Shown piece by piece: positions 13,777 through 13,782 of a DNA stretch of 13,782 nucleotides (position 1 is the first letter of the stretch; every line of letters starts with the position of its first letter). This stretch comes from CAZNGF01 sp964572855 (GTDB lineage: Bacteria > Bipolaricaulota > Bipolaricaulia > RBG-16-55-9 > JAJCYT01): positions 1 through 13,782 of the forward strand of contig CAZNGF010000065.1 of NCBI GenBank assembly GCA_964572855.1, given 5' to 3'. A program made the position numbers and the translations under genes. The notes beneath the pieces are model-generated. The model was not told the origin of the DNA. It searched no databases and worked only from the letters and a program-made list of their open reading frames with translations.

Positions 13777-13782
13777 CGTCTG

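Overview
This is a GC-rich (roughly two-thirds G+C or more) bacterial chromosomal window. It holds one long plus-strand operon of about 10 kb and a few small transcription units at both ends. There is no rRNA, tRNA, CRISPR array or recognisable transposase. The phylum cannot be fixed from the sequence. The clues are a Thermus/Chloroflexi-like seven-iron ferredoxin, good Shine-Dalgarno sites beside one apparently leaderless promoter, signal peptides ending in AQ, and dispersed GC-rich palindromic repeats. Deinococcota, Chloroflexota or a candidate phylum such as Bipolaricaulota would all fit.

Left part (1-1657). At the edge is the first 27 codons of a minus-strand HicB-type antitoxin. Next comes a gene-poor stretch with two minus-strand terminator hairpins. 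A seven-iron ferredoxin gene (minus) with its own promoter follows, then a secreted Nuc-like phospholipase-D-fold protein (minus) whose HKD catalytic motif is destroyed. The space before the regulator gene holds a two-hairpin dispersed repeat and a separate 30-bp near-perfect palindrome that looks like a TetR operator.

Regulator (1658-2926). A 422-residue protein consists of two complete TetR regulators fused head to tail, in register with a 208-residue period. Its -10 box lies so close to the ATG that the mRNA is probably leaderless.

Operon (promoter about 2970-2999, terminator 13156-13194). In order: alpha/beta hydrolase, AMP-forming acyl-CoA ligase, FabG-like short-chain dehydrogenase, KASIII-like condensing enzyme with altered catalytic residues, second alpha/beta hydrolase, MaoC/PhaJ-type (R)-enoyl-CoA hydratase, then livH, livM, livG, livF and a periplasmic binding protein. 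Most neighbours overlap by 1-8 bases, so translation is probably coupled. The likely logic is uptake of a carboxylic acid, or a compound converted to one, by the Liv-type ABC importer. The acid would be activated to its CoA thioester and processed through (R)-3-hydroxyacyl-CoA and 3-oxoacyl-CoA steps. The tandem TetR protein probably senses the substrate or its CoA ester. No acyl-CoA dehydrogenase, enoyl reductase or ordinary thiolase is present. The direction of the pathway and the role of the odd KASIII protein therefore remain open, and this is the most interesting point in the window.

Right end (13195-13782). A 30-bp palindromic repeat is followed by a separate gene for a small lipoprotein with a cohesin-like beta-sandwich domain.
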